A DNA stretch of 64,000 nucleotides from Calocera cornea HHB12733. Its lineage: Eukaryota; Basidiomycota; Dacrymycetes; Dacrymycetales; Dacrymycetaceae. The position numbers and the translations under genes are program-made. Numbering within the stretch: the first letter of the stretch is position 1; every line of letters begins with the position of its first letter. The stretch is from the NCBI GenBank assembly GCA_001632435.1, contig KV424014.1:1-64000 (forward strand), in the 5' to 3' direction. The notes beneath the pieces are model-generated. The model was not told the origin of the DNA and did no database searches. It saw nothing but the letters and a program-made list of their open reading frames with translations. Positions 10,707 through 22,397 of the stretch are shown piece by piece.

Positions 10707-12221
10707 TCAAAACCGATTCTCCTTCCTCTCCTTTCTCCGCCTCAACGAGCCCTTCCTCGTTGGGCTCCTGAAGGGACCCGTAGACTGGGGTGTCATGGGC
10801 CGGAGACTGCGGACGCTGGCGGCGGCTGTCCCGGGCTCGTCCGAGAGGATCTCGTCCAAGCAGAAGCGGGGAACTGCCCCTTGGTCGGGCTTGCGGCCGT
10901 TAACAGAGTCGCGCTCGACGAGGCACCAACCGTCGTCGTACTCCTCAAGCATTTTGACTCCCTCGCCAACCTTGATGTTGAGCTCGTCGGAGAGCGCGGG
11001 AGTAAATGTGCTGATGACGACCATTCCGCGCGGCAGCGGAAGGTTCGAGGTGGGGAATGTCACGACCTGGCTGAGCGGCGTGAAGATGGCTGATGGAATG
11101 GGTTGATATGGGTCGGGTGATTCCACGCCTGTCATAGGAGCAGCAGTGATATTAAGTGCTGGGCCAGTCAAGACTGGAGGAAGATTGGGCGGCGAGCGCG
11201 ACGCGACAGAGCCATTGGTGGCAATAGTCGGAATGCTGCGACCCGATTGGATGCGCGAGTTGTAGCTCGGGGGTGGGGTGGTTTCGGTACGGCGCGAAAA
11301 ATATGAAGATGGCTGCGAGCGGAAAGACGGTCGAGTGAAAATAGAAACCTGGCTACCAGCTGGTGGTGAACGCCTGTCGTAGAACCGAGACGGCTTGGAG
11401 GGAAGGACGAGATCCTTGGGGCCGGTCGTGGTCGCTTGTTTGGCCTTTGCCGTCTTGAATGAGGCAGGAACGCGAACGGTGAATGAGACGCGGTAGGGAG
11501 TGATGTGGAATGGGCCCCATCCAGAGGGAGATGTGGGCGCGTCAAGTAGTTGCCCGTCAGTCTTGAGGCTGGTATCGCGTGGACTAAGGAAGGTAGAGCT
11601 GGTGCTGGAGCGACTTCGCCCTCCCATAGCCCCCAGGAAAAGCGGAGAGCCCGAATCGCTGGAATCTTGCCCCCTTTGTCTCCATCGGACACCCCACTTC
11701 TCCCGTTTCTGAGCTTCGACTTGGGCAATGGCTGCCTTCTTCCTTCTCTTGCAGCAGAAAAATAGGAGTAGGGCAAACAGGACGACGCCGAGCACAGAGA
11801 AGACGGCTGCTAGGGCTGGGACATAGGCAGGCGTGCCTTTGTGAACATTCGATAAGTCGCCGATCGCAGTCGGGCTGGAGGTCGTCGTTGTCGAAGTTCG
11901 AGAGGACGTCGATCCTGAGGCTTTAGTGATTGGGAGATGATGTGAAGGGGAGGAGGACATTGGGGATGCCGATGATGTTGGAGAGGATCGGCTTGAGCTA
12001 GACGTCTTGCTGGAGGTCGATGAAGATCGTGATGTCGATGAGGTCGACCGAGAGGAGCTGGAGGAAGAGGAGGAGGTTGATGTAGTCCCTGCTCGAACTT
12101 GAAGTATTTGAGCCCCGTCAGGTGCAATGATGGTTGATCCGTGATGGGCCAAACGGCGTTGGAGCTTCATCTCCGTGGGCTTGCGTTTAACGTTCGCAAG
12201 CCTTTCGTGAATGATAGCCAT
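10707..12221 (-). CDS. Single-pass membrane protein with C-terminal SH3 domain (Fus1-like)
   Basis: Probable cell-surface or septum signalling protein. A single uninterrupted exon of 504 residues. Residues 45-125 are almost only Ser and Thr (a likely O-mannosylated ectodomain). A hydrophobic helix, around the VLGVVLFALLLFF stretch at about 145-165, is followed by CCKRRKK, the positive-inside flank of a single-pass protein with the N-terminus outside. A long disordered Ser/Pro region follows. Residues 395-455 form an SH3 domain with the ALSDELNI, DDGWC and GAVPRFCL blocks, similar to yeast Fus1. No cleavable signal peptide is evident, so the N-terminal leader may be longer or the helix may be the signal anchor. 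Function is inferred from architecture only. Confidence 0.8.
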   Translation of the reverse strand: MAIIHERLANVKRKPTEMKLQRRLAHHGSTIIAPDGAQILQVRAGTTSTSSSSSSSSRSTSSTSRSSSTSSKTSSSSRSSPTSSASPMSSSPSHHLPITKASGSTSSRTSTTTTSSPTAIGDLSNVHKGTPAYVPALAAVFSVLGVVLFALLLFFCCKRRKKAAIAQVEAQKREKWGVRWRQRGQDSSDSGSPLFLGAMGGRSRSSTSSTFLSPRDTSLKTDGQLLDAPTSPSGWGPFHITPYRVSFTVRVPASFKTAKAKQATTTGPKDLVLPSKPSRFYDRRSPPAGSQVSIFTRPSFRSQPSSYFSRRTETTPPPSYNSRIQSGRSIPTIATNGSVASRSPPNLPPVLTGPALNITAAPMTGVESPDPYQPIPSAIFTPLSQVVTFPTSNLPLPRGMVVISTFTPALSDELNIKVGEGVKMLEEYDDGWCLVERDSVNGRKPDQGAVPRFCLDEILSDEPGTAAASVRSLRPMTPQSTGPFRSPTRKGSLRRRKERKENRF

Positions 12222-12897
12222 GGAGGATAGATAGAGGAAGAGGAGGTGTGAGCCTATTAGTCGAATCGTACGCTAGAGGAAGGGAAATGCCGAAGGGAGA
12301 GGAGAGAAGTCTGGCTTGCCAAGAAGGAATCTCGCGCCTAAGTATGTCGGACACATCCTGTCGTACGCATGTTGCGAGCCCCACACGCACGGGGGAGGCT
12401 GCGACAGGAAACAGGTTCATCAGAAGCACCGGTGTCACAAGTCATTCCGGTAAAGAGCTCTGAGACAGTTTTGGCAGGCGATTCATTAAAGTAAAGCGGT
12501 CCGGTCACATGCGCCCAAATCTTCGTATACACGCTGACACCAGCGACGAGTGGGGCATCAACCTGTGCTCGGGCAGGAGGCGCAGGGTCCGGTCGCTGTG
12601 TTGGCTCAGTCACGTGACGGAGGCTTATTTCGCGACGCGTTTCAATCAGGCGCCCGCACTTCCCGTTTCAGCATAGAGTGCGAGAACGCTTGGCCGTGGT
12701 AGTCTATCGTAAGGGTTATTCTCGGATCGTGACACTCCGCCAGTGCAAAAAGGGTTGTAAATTGCATGTGGTGTACACCGTACTGCAGCAATCAGTAGAT
12801 ACAGCTATTATGAAGATCAGGGGGACGATGCCAGGGATCGTGAAGGGTCTTGAGGAACGTTAACGTTAATGATGCTACAACACGGTCATCTTGTATA
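12222..12897. other. Intergenic, no gene seen
   Basis: Upstream region of the SH3 protein gene and 3' region of the flippase gene. I see no supported coding sequence. Confidence 0.6.
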
Positions 12898-15800
12898 TCA
12901 TGTCGGTGGTTGCTGCGGCTCCGGCGCAGCGACTGTAGGTTTTGGAGGCGTATCCTTCCTGCGAATCGATCGCCGGATGAACGGGGGTAGTACATTGCTG
13001 CTGCCACCGCCACCGGATGACCGCTCCTTTCTCGGCGATGTACCATGCAGCAGGCGTGAGGCGAAGTTTCGGGACCCTTTCTCTTGTCGTCTCCGCTGCG
13101 ATGCCTCTGACAGATGGCTCTGCATCCGCTGAATGGCGATACCCCCTTCTTCCTGAGAGAAGTCGAATCCTCTATCCTGCCCCAATGACCGGCGACCCGT
13201 GGACATGTCAGTCCGGCTACCGGTGGCTTGACGCTGGCCATACATTCGGTCCGATGTCGGCGGGTAATTGTGTGATGACTGAGAGAGCACTCCTGGGGAT
13301 CTAGGCGCGTTTGAGTCGAAGGACGGCCGCGGCAAGTCCGTGGCCTGGGCCGCGTCCGAAGCAGGTTCAAATGCACCCTCTGGTGGCTGGCGGTGCTGCA
13401 GCTCCTCCTGCCCAGTCATCGCCTTGGATTTTAACCGACCACCGAGCCGAGGGTCGTTCTTGACATCGATTTCTGGGTGGAACGCCCGAATCTGTCGCAT
13501 AATGTCGATGTCGTCCGCCAGGTACCCTTCTTTGATTGTCTTCCATATATACCGCGGTAGCATGGCAACCAGCAGGGTTTGCAGCAGGCCGAACCAGTAG
13601 TAGGCAGATGGGAAGAGGAAGTTGTTGTCACCGTACACGAACGTGAAGAAGCTCGTAGGCGGTATCACGTTGTAGATGATGGTGTAGAGCCAGCACAACA
13701 GCGGGCCAATGATAATAGCGAACCAAACCCAGCCGGTCCACGCGTACGTGTTGATACCGTTGTACAGATTGACGGCCATAACACAGGAGATGACCATGGT
13801 CTGCCAGCCCGTCAGTGTTCATGCGCATATATCTGACGATGACACGTACCGTGGAGAATTCGTACATGTCGATGTCCCACCCGTCGTTCCTTGAGGATGT
13901 GCTGGTGTAGGCGTACAAGATGAAGAAGAATATGACGATAGACTGGAATCCGGCTTCGAGCATATAGATAGTAAAACGCCATCCACCGAACCATCGCCCT
14001 TCGCGTCCGTACCGGTAGAGCTCTGGCAGCGCGACGAGGATGTCATCGTCGATGTTGCGGTCGAAGATGCCGATAGCAATGACGGGGCACAATGACCAGA
14101 ATACGTTCCAGAACAACAGATAGGTGTACTCAAACACACTGAGATTATGTTAGAGATGCCGACACGCAGTGCGTATAAACTCACTATGTGGTACTCCATT
14201 CACAGTAAATCTGGAACCAGAAAAGAACGCCGATGGCCACAATGTTCTTGTAGAAGAAGTTCAGGATCCTACTCGCTTGGTCAATTGCTTGCTCAGTCAT
14301 ACACAGCAGAATGCTTACATGTTGGAGTTGCGGATGTACGACCAGTGACCATGGACGAACAAGAGGCGCGTCAAGAACCGGAACTGGGCGATTGCGTAGT
14401 CCGACGAGTTGACAGCCTGCAGACCCTCTTCTCCAGTGATGCCGACGCCGATATCGGCCGCCTGGATCATGCTGACATCATTGGCACCATCGCCGATAGC
14501 TAAGCACATGGCACCCATGCCGTCCTTGACAAGATGGACGATCTGGGCCTTCTGCTTCGGAGAAACACGGCAACAGACAACAGCTTCGCAGCGCGTGGAT
14601 ACCTGCAAAAGCATCTCTTTGCTCCAATCTTCGGCGAGTGCTTCGGCCAGGCCGGAGCCGTCGATAACTAAACTGAATCCGCCGGGCTTGTGACCATTGT
14701 CAGGGCCGACAAGACTGGAGACGCCCGTGTTGAACCTCCGAAGAGGCCCACCGCCGAGCGGATGCTGCGAGTGCTGAGACGAGGAAGACAACGGACCGTC
14801 GTGAGGATGAGATGCGTGGGATGAAAGCCTGCGAAGGATGGTCGGCCTCTGGTAATGCGCGAGTTCGTCCGGAGGCAGCACTTCGGGATGGAATTCCTCG
14901 ATCTGCTCCTCCGGGAAGAACTCGTCGGCCGCACCTCGGAGCTGGTCGTACACAGGACTCCGGTCTGGGTCGCCGCCGGTCCCGCGGACGATGATGAGAT
15001 TCGCTTCCTTCGCAAGCAGGTTCGTCGAATAGCCGATAGAGATGGCCGTCTCGAGCTTATCACCCGTGGCGACCCAGACCTTGATGCCGGCGCGTTTCAG
15101 GTCCGCGATGGCCTCTGGAACACCGTCCTGCAACTTGTCCTCGATGGCGGTGGCGCCAAGGAGACGCAAGTCTTTCTCGAGCTTGTCGGAGACTTCGTCG
15201 ATCTTCTCCTCGCGGTTCTCAAGGACGACCTCGGCGTCGTGATACTCCTTGCTCCAAGCATCGTACTCCGCCTCGTCAAGGACGCGGTACGCCAAACAAA
15301 GTGTACGCAAACCAAGACTGGCAAAGTATTGCAGGTGTTCGTCTGTCTGGCTGCGGATCTCGGTCTGTCCCTTGGCGAGGCGCTCGAAAATGACGTTGTC
15401 GGCGCCCTTGGAGAGCAGGAGCAGGCGGTGGTCGTCTCCGTCGATACGGCGGATGACGACGCTCATGCGCTTCCTGGCGGACGTGAACTCGAGGACGTTC
15501 AACAGCTCGTACTGCTCTTCGGCGGCGAAGGGAGTCTGAATCTTGAGCACCTCCTTGTCGCGGCCCTTGAAGATGAAACCGACGTCGGCAGCGGCCTGGA
15601 CCAAAGCAGCCTCGTCCGGTGACTGCGCCTTGTACTCGAGCTTGCCGTTGGCGTCCTGCCCAGCCAGCACGGTATGGCACAAGCCGAGAACATTGAAGAA
15701 TCCAATGAGCGACCGAGAGTGTGCCCCGTTCGTATCCGTCGCGCGCAGGTCTGCTTCCAGATCAGGATCCACGAACCGAGCCAGCACCTCGGCAGGGAGC

Positions 15801-17716
15801 TTGGTCGCTTCTGATGAGGATTGGGAGGAGGTCTCGAGCGACTTTGCCTTCGCCTTGGCGCGTTTCTCGTCGTCGGTGTCTTCCGGTTCGCCCTTGTAGA
15901 TCTTGCCGCCAATCGAGCATTGCCGGAACAGCATCTTGTTCTGTAAAATATGGTCAGAGCAGCCCGGAGAAGTCCGATTTGGCCTCACCTGTGTCAGAGT
16001 ACCCGTCTTGTCGCTCATGATATATTCGATCTGACCCAGATCGTCCGACAAGTTCCAGCTCCTCGCCAGCGTGGCCGAGTCCGTCTTCTCATACCAAATC
16101 TCCTTATCAAAGTAGATGAACGCCGCCTGGCACGTCCGCACAAACTCGATCGAGATGTAGAGAGAGATGGGGATGACATTCTGGAAGGTGATGAGGGCCT
16201 GGAGGAAGGTGATCACCCCGTTGATGCTCGGGTTGTCCCCCGGTCGGTTGTCGTCGTACAGCCAGTACGCGCCTTGCGGCTGCCGCTGTTTCTCGATCTG
16301 GCTGTCGGCGATGGCGCACACGATCGAGATGACCGCGAGCAGAAGGAGGTTGACCATGCTGCGTCGCGAGTAAGCCTCGCGGGATTTAAGAAGCAGCGGA
16401 TTACACTTACACCTGCGGGTTCATCTGCCTCTCGACCTTGCTGCGCTTGCTGGGAGTACCGCCCGAGTTGAGCATGATCTTCGTATCCAGACCGGTGTAT
16501 AGAACGACGCCGATAACCCACTCGGTGTTCCTCAGCACGGTGCCGCGGAGGATGCACATCTGAGCGTCGATCGCATGCTTCACGCTCGCATCCTCACCGT
16601 ACATGACGACGGCCGAGTTGAGCTTGTACATGTCGACGTGCGGGGCCTCGCACTCGATGCGGAACTGGGCGAGCATGCACTCGTTGGCATTGCGCAGATA
16701 GGTGAGCGCGTCGACCGCATGGCGCGACTTGAGGTTCGTCTCGCCGTCCAGGTTCTTCGTCTCCACAAACGCGACGTTCTCGGGCTCGGACGTCGCGCAG
16801 ATGACAATGTCGGCGGGCACGCTCTCGTTGTTGTAGATCTTGATGAACGAGCCGACCTGCACGTCCTCCCACACCGTCCTGCCAAAGTGCGGGGTATTAC
16901 CACTGGCCGTGCTGGCCGCCTCGGGCGGCTCGTCATAGTCGTCGCCCTGCGCGCGCGGGGTGACTACGCCAGAGCCCAGCTCGGCCTCTCGGCGGTGCCG
17001 CTCGCTCTGCGCGGTGTGTGTGCGCCGGAGCTCCTTCTCGTCCTCGGCGATCTTCTCCTCGTCAATCACCTTCTTGCGCCGGAACGGGTTTGGGATGCGG
17101 TACGTGCGCGCCTTGCGGCCCATCTGGTTCGGGTTCACGTAGTTGCCACCTGTGAGCGCGTGTGTCGGGGACTGGTTGACGTGTCGGTCGGACTGGTGCC
17201 GCTTGACGTCTTCGTACCCGTCCTTGGCCGCAGTGATCGCGAGGATGATGATGAGCGGGAGGATGACGAGGCCGGCGGAGATGGTCGAGAACTTGGGGAA
17301 GAACTGGAGGATGTCGATGCCCAGGAAGAAGCTGATTTCGCAGACATCCAACGGTCAGTATCTCGCTCGCAAAGGCGGAATGGCGCATATACGCACACAT
17401 TGGCGATTCGCCGGAACTGCTCGAGCAGGTTTCGCGGGATGAAGGTAATGAGCGAGTACTTGCTTGTGAGCGCCTGGTTCGTGTTGTATATGCACGTCTT
17501 CTTGACCTTTCCGCCGGGCTTGTTGTGTTCGTAGCACTCATCGGGCAGGTTCTCGTTGATGTAGATTGTGCGCGGACCGCTCGGCCGGGGCTTAGACGAG
17601 AAGAGGCGCTCGATGAGGCGCTCCGCACTCAGGTCGCCGAGGGCGGACATCCAGCCGGACGACTTCTTGCGCGACTTGGGCGTCGGCGCCTTCTTCGGTT
17701 GCTTGCTTCGCGCCAT
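12898..17716 (-). CDS. P4-type ATPase, phospholipid flippase (Dnf-like)
   Basis: Moves phospholipids from the outer to the cytosolic leaflet of plasma or endosomal membranes. Seven exons: 17716-17397, 17331-16411, 16358-15989, 15940-14319, 14268-14185, 14138-13850 and 13800-12898; total 1502 residues. In order: the N-terminal TSKYSLITFIPRNLLEQFRR block before the first membrane helix; LDGETNLK of the actuator domain; the phosphorylation site DKTGTLT (Asp near 530, ending exon 3); the KGAD nucleotide-binding block; the hinge GDGANDVSMIQAADIGVGI; six C-terminal membrane helices; and a 190-residue polar, basic cytosolic tail. An insertion between the second membrane helix and the actuator domain, containing RRKKVIDEEKIAEDEKELRR, resembles fungal Dnf1/2-type members. 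Such proteins normally need a Cdc50/Lem3 partner, which is not in the window. All splice junctions are phase-consistent. Confidence 0.95.
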
Positions 17717-18939
17717 GGCTGATTATCTCACAGGACGTGGGACCAGGGGCAAGCCAGGCGGGGAGAGGCGCCGTCGGGTGGGCGTGGGGGCACCGGGAGG
17801 GTCGCTCGCGCGACTGTGTTGGGGAGCAGGGAGGGGGGGCGGGAGGAGAGAGAGCGGTGTGGTGGTGAAGCCGGAAAGAGTGGAGAAGAGCGCCTCGTGC
17901 GTGTCCGGGACGAGGGGTCGTCGATCCGAGGGATGGGTGAGCGGGGCAGGGAGGTGTCAGCGGCGGCGCTGTGGGCCTGGCTGACCGTGAGGTGCAAGCC
18001 AGCAGGGAGGGTGTGTGTCAGGCCGCCTGAGTCGTCCGGGGTGATGTAAGCAGGTCGAGCTGGGTGTGAGCTGGGCAAGGTGCTCCGGGGCGAGCGAGTG
18101 GGTGGCGTGTTTGGGCGGGGCGCGATAACCCTCGGGCCTCAGGCGCCCTATGTCATGACGCCTCGGGCGATGCTGGTGCGCGCGCCCCAAGCCGCGGCCG
18201 ATCCCACACGGGCGCCCACCGTCACGGCCGATTACTTCATCCCTCGGCTTCCCTCCCCTGCTTCCCTGCACCCCGGCACAGCGCCGATCCGCCAATTTCA
18301 TTCATCCTATGGCCACATCGCTGCATCCTGTATGCCTGCACAATAGCATCATCGACGCTGCAGCGACACCTTGCGATTCAACGACCCGGGAATCCGATGA
18401 TGGGCCCGACCGACCAGCCGCAGCCGCGTACAGCTCCGAAACGCGCCTCGCCGAGACGGGGAGGGAGCCGGAGAGGATTCGTGCGGGTTCCACGCTGACC
18501 CATCCATCGCATCGCACCTCCGCCGCGCCAATCATCACAACATGACATCGCGTTACGCCGCGTGCACCGTGCGCCCTCTCGGCGCTTCGGCCCTCGCGAA
18601 AACGGCTCACCGAGTCCGTGCAGTAGTACTGTAGTCCCTGAAGTGTATTTCCACATAGTGTAATGAAACGCACCGATTACATAAACCGCTCGTTGGAAAT
18701 TTTGGTCAGGGACGAACCCCGCCGGCTCCGGCTGCGTGGGCAGGCGTGGGTCCGGTGTCTGGGCTCTGGACGTGGAAGTTCCTTACTCGGCCAAACACGG
18801 ACAACGGACTGCTTTGTTTGAATGGGCCGAAAACTGCTGTGCAGCCTGCGAAGCGATCTACTGTATTTGCGGGTCACACGGCCAATATGGTAATGCTTAT
18901 CTGTCTCATCCCCGTTATGCTGTTTGTTGGCTCCCTTAC
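17717..18939. other. Intergenic, no gene seen
   Basis: GC-rich upstream region of the flippase gene followed by the 3' region of the next minus-strand gene. Open frames here are overlapping on both strands with no family match, so I call nothing. Confidence 0.5.
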
Positions 18940-20354
18940 TTACTCAACTTGTCCTGTGATCCACCCGATGCGCCAATCTTCCAGCCTTGCCAGTATCTCT
19001 GTTCTTCTCACGCGCTGCTCCCAAGTCAAGGTGTCGTATCCTTCGAAATCCGATGCCTCGCTGCCCCCATCATAGTCGCCACAGTCGTCATCATCATGTG
19101 AAGAAGGTTCTGGCTCTTCGTCTATCGTGTATTCTCTAGCGGCGAGTAATGCGTCGTGGTCCACCTGGTAAGAGGAAGCATAGTAGTTCAGAGGATGGAG
19201 CTGTCTCGAGGCAGATTTCTGTAATGCATCAGCCTTCCTTTTCAGACGATCCGACTCTCTCCGGAGCGCGGCAGCTCGTCTTTGAAGCATGACAGCTTCG
19301 CTCTGGAGTGAGAGACGGTGCTTCAGCAGGATGGTTCGAGCTTGTGGCAGCTCCTGGGAATGTAGCACATTCAGAGGAGCGAAGTCCAGTTGTCCGGACT
19401 GCCTAATAGGTTGCAAATTGTGAGGTTGTTTTATTTGCATGTCTCGTAGACTCAGTGAAGAATGAAGTTCCACAAAGCTCACCTTGTGCTGATACTGGAT
19501 GTGGTACGGGGTGTATCTTGCCTGTACCCTCGTTGTGATGCTGGTGTGTCTGGCATAGGCTTTGTCCACAATGGTGTGGCGACGGGTATGCATGTTCTTT
19601 GTGCTGCCGGCGTTTCAAGTACTCTCGCTCGGCGCTTTGCTGTAGGGAGGAAGTCCAAGTCCAAGTCGTCATCTTCTCGAGTGCGCTTCTCTGGGACTGA
19701 GAGGGTAGGGTGCCAGTATTGTGAAGCAGGAGGTGTACGATCCCTCTCTCTTTGTGATGTGGAGGGTTTTAATGGTCCTCCATAGTGATAGTATCCTGCG
19801 AGGTCCACAAAGATCGCCCCTCCGCCCCGGGCCGTGGTAGGATTTGACCCACAATGGGCGAGTGTCCCGCCGAGTGTCGAGCCAAATAGGGGAGAGGTAC
19901 GAGATGAGAAGGTAAGTGCAGGAGCTGCACGTGGTTGGGTTGAGGCAAAGGCAAGGCCCGGCGTGTCAGCAAGTGGAGACGACCCACTGAAGGAATGTAT
20001 GTGCTCTTCAGCTGCATCCCAGGCAGCATGTCCTTGCATAAGTGGGCCGTATACGTGTGGAACATAGCGTGATGAAATGCGATACAACTTATCGCGGAAG
20101 GGTGTGGCGGAAGATAGCTGTGAAGGGGGTACGAGTGTTTGTGATGAGGAGGTTGTGTGAGGTGGCCGCGCAGCGATGGCTGGCACAGCGGAGGAGGTAC
20201 GAGGCATGGTCCGGATACGAGACTGATGTTGCACCTCGAATGCTTTGCCAAGTGTATTCCATGGATTGGGGCGTGGATTGGGGCGTGGATTGGGAGGCTC
20301 CTTCTTTATGTTTACGGAAGGAAGATCAAGTTCTTGCAGCGACTCGATCTTCAT
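18940..20354 (-). CDS. Hypothetical protein, disordered with a coiled coil
   Basis: I do not recognise this protein. Exons 20354-19483 and 19402-18940 join in frame (donor GTGAGC, acceptor TTAG) to 444 residues. The first 290 residues are Pro/Ser/Thr-rich and look disordered, with a basic patch (TAKRRARV) after an acidic DDDLDLDF run, a possible nuclear localisation signal. Residues about 310-365 carry regular Leu/Arg/Lys heptads (LKHRLSLQSEAVMLQRRAAA) typical of a coiled coil, followed by an acidic Ser/Asp tail and a Trp-rich end (WEQRVRR...WRIGWITG). Near the N-terminus NPRPNPRPNP is encoded by a 12-bp tandem repeat. The architecture fits a nuclear regulatory or scaffold protein, but that is only inference. 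Confidence 0.6.
20262..20295. repeat. 12-bp tandem repeat, about 3 copies
   Basis: Units start at 20262, 20274 and 20286 with sequence TGGATTGGGGCG. On the minus strand they encode the NPRP repeats near the N-terminus of the hypothetical protein. Confidence 0.85.
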
Positions 20355-20875
20355 GACTGATGGAAGAAGCAGGAGGAAGATATATGCACGATCGCTTGAT
20401 GATGCCTCCTCGCTCGAGTTGCAAGAGAGAGCTGATCAGTACAATGGCTTATACCCATGCGGACGTTCCAAACAGTAACGAAATTGCTCACGAATATGCT
20501 GCCTGACTACAGGCTTAGGAAAGCAAGACAATAGTAGAGTGGCTTCAGGTGATAGGACGGAAGAGAGATGCTTGGACGACGCGGGTTCGGAGCAAGACAC
20601 CCGTCACGTGGCACTATGCCGTGTAAACCGGGTGGAAGTTTCAGTAAACCACATGACAGTGGAGATTTTCAGTCCAAGAAGCACCAAAACAAACAGTCAC
20701 GCGGCAATTTATCTCCTTGTGTGCCCATCAAGATCGTGAAATATAATCCTAAAGCGGGAATAAGTTAGGCTTTCGGATCTACCTGCTTGATACGTGGCAT
20801 GTTGGTACCTTCCTAGTTCCTTCCGACAGCTGACGGCGCGCACTATCCAGTATACGATATAGAAGACCAGCCCCA
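20355..20875. other. Intergenic, no gene seen
   Basis: Upstream region of the coiled-coil protein gene and 3' region of the Rieske oxygenase gene. Short open frames only, none with a recognisable product. Confidence 0.5.
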
Positions 20876-22313
20876 TCACCATTCTCGTTGTTCTAATCTG
20901 GCGTACAAACTGTCTTCTGGAGACTTGGTGGTGTTTAGGGTGGCGCGAGGCCGAACCGCCACGGGATTCACTTCATGCCCCAGACTCTCCTCCAGCGCGG
21001 CATGCTCGAGAACTAGTCGACGTGTTTGAGCTTGGAGCGCTGGGGACAGGTCAATGCCGGCGTGATCAAAGCGTGTACAGGTAACTTACCAGCGACACCG
21101 GACTCTACAGAGGGATGCAAGACGCCTCTTTCGTAAACACCTGCATCAAGATTCATCTGCGCTTGCGTGCAGAGCGCGCAGTCCTCCCAGAAGACTTCCG
21201 AGAAGCTCTCCACAAAGTCGTCCTTCTCTTGCTCGCTCAGATCTGGGTCGACATAATACTCCATCGCGATCTTAGTATGGCCGGCATCTATAGGTGCTGT
21301 CGAAGATCGTTGCCAGCCCCGGTCGAAGCAGTTCAGCGCTGAGCCCGGGAACATGAAAAGGAAGAGGGCATTCCCACTCCCGTACACGTCCTTGTCGTTG
21401 GTCGATGCCTTTGCGATGTGTTGCGAGTAGTTCGCATGGTTCTCGACAAAATACTCCTTGATACTGAAGCTCTTAGACAGCGCTTTGTGAGCCACTTGAC
21501 AATGGTAGCACTCTTGATAGCCTGCTCTGCGGTGAGTTACGCATACAATCCAACCACGTCGTGCTTACCATCCATGCGTGTTTTCCAGTTGAACTCGCCG
21601 ACATGCACAGACTTCTTACGCAGCTCATAGCGCTGAAAGTCGAACCCGTCCAGAAGGGCGGCCATACCGGGAAAGTGTTCTTCGAACGTCACACTTGGGG
21701 TTTCGGAAGCTTCCAGATTGACGAAAATAAGGCCTCCGCGTGTGATGTGCATATGAACCGGATACAATCCATGTTCTTTCTTGTCGAAGCCCGGCACGCT
21801 GTCGAACTGTGGTGCCTTGATCAGGTTGCCTGCGAGGTCGAACGTCCAAGCATGATAACCGCAGCTGATGACACCTGAACAGCCCTCCGACTGAGTTTTG
21901 AGGGGATAGGCTCGATGGCGACAGACATTGTGGAACGCCTTCACGTTTCCGTCCCTGCCCTTCACCAACAATACAGAGCGACCAGCAAAGTCGAAGACAC
22001 GGTAATCTCCGACATTTCGAAACTCTGATACAACAGTGGTGACATGCCAGCCTCTGGAGAAGATTGCGCGCTTCTCAAGCTGGCAGATCTTCTCGCTGCG
22101 GTACCATGACGCGGGAAGTGTTGCGATGCCCGGTGCGCCATCGTGTGCCGCTGCCTGTTCGAGCTGTGACGCGTTCTTTGGATGTCGAATTGAAGACGCC
22201 GAGACCGTCGCCAACTGTCGCCGCCATTGGAGGATGCTCGACCTGCGCGGAGGAAACCCGTCATATCGGCGGCAGACGAGGTTACGAGATATCAACGCAA
22301 GATTAGTGGCCAT
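20876..22313 (-). CDS. Rieske [2Fe-2S] non-haem iron oxygenase
   Basis: Probable hydroxylase or demethylase of the ring-hydroxylating / choline monooxygenase-like group. Exons 22313-21569, 21521-21090 and 21039-20876 give 446 residues. The Rieske centre is complete: CRHR (Cys131, His133) and CGYH (Cys151, His154). The mononuclear iron site is seen just after the first splice junction as DGYQECYHCQVAH, with the two His four residues apart; choosing the acceptor at 21522 is what restores this motif. The N-terminal 40 residues are basic with few acids, like a mitochondrial presequence, if the Met at 22313 is used; an upstream in-frame Met at 22397 would add 28 residues. The substrate cannot be told. 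No reductase gene is adjacent. Confidence 0.88.
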
Positions 22314-22397
22314 AGTGGAGACAGGCGCGGCGGCGAACGGTCGACCGTGGGTGCCCCATATCGCTTGATGGTCTGACAGTTTATGTACGCGGGGCAA

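Noticed and set aside
14855..15622. 255-residue plus-strand open frame
   Set aside because: Antisense shadow of the flippase catalytic domain, whose motifs on the minus strand are unambiguous.
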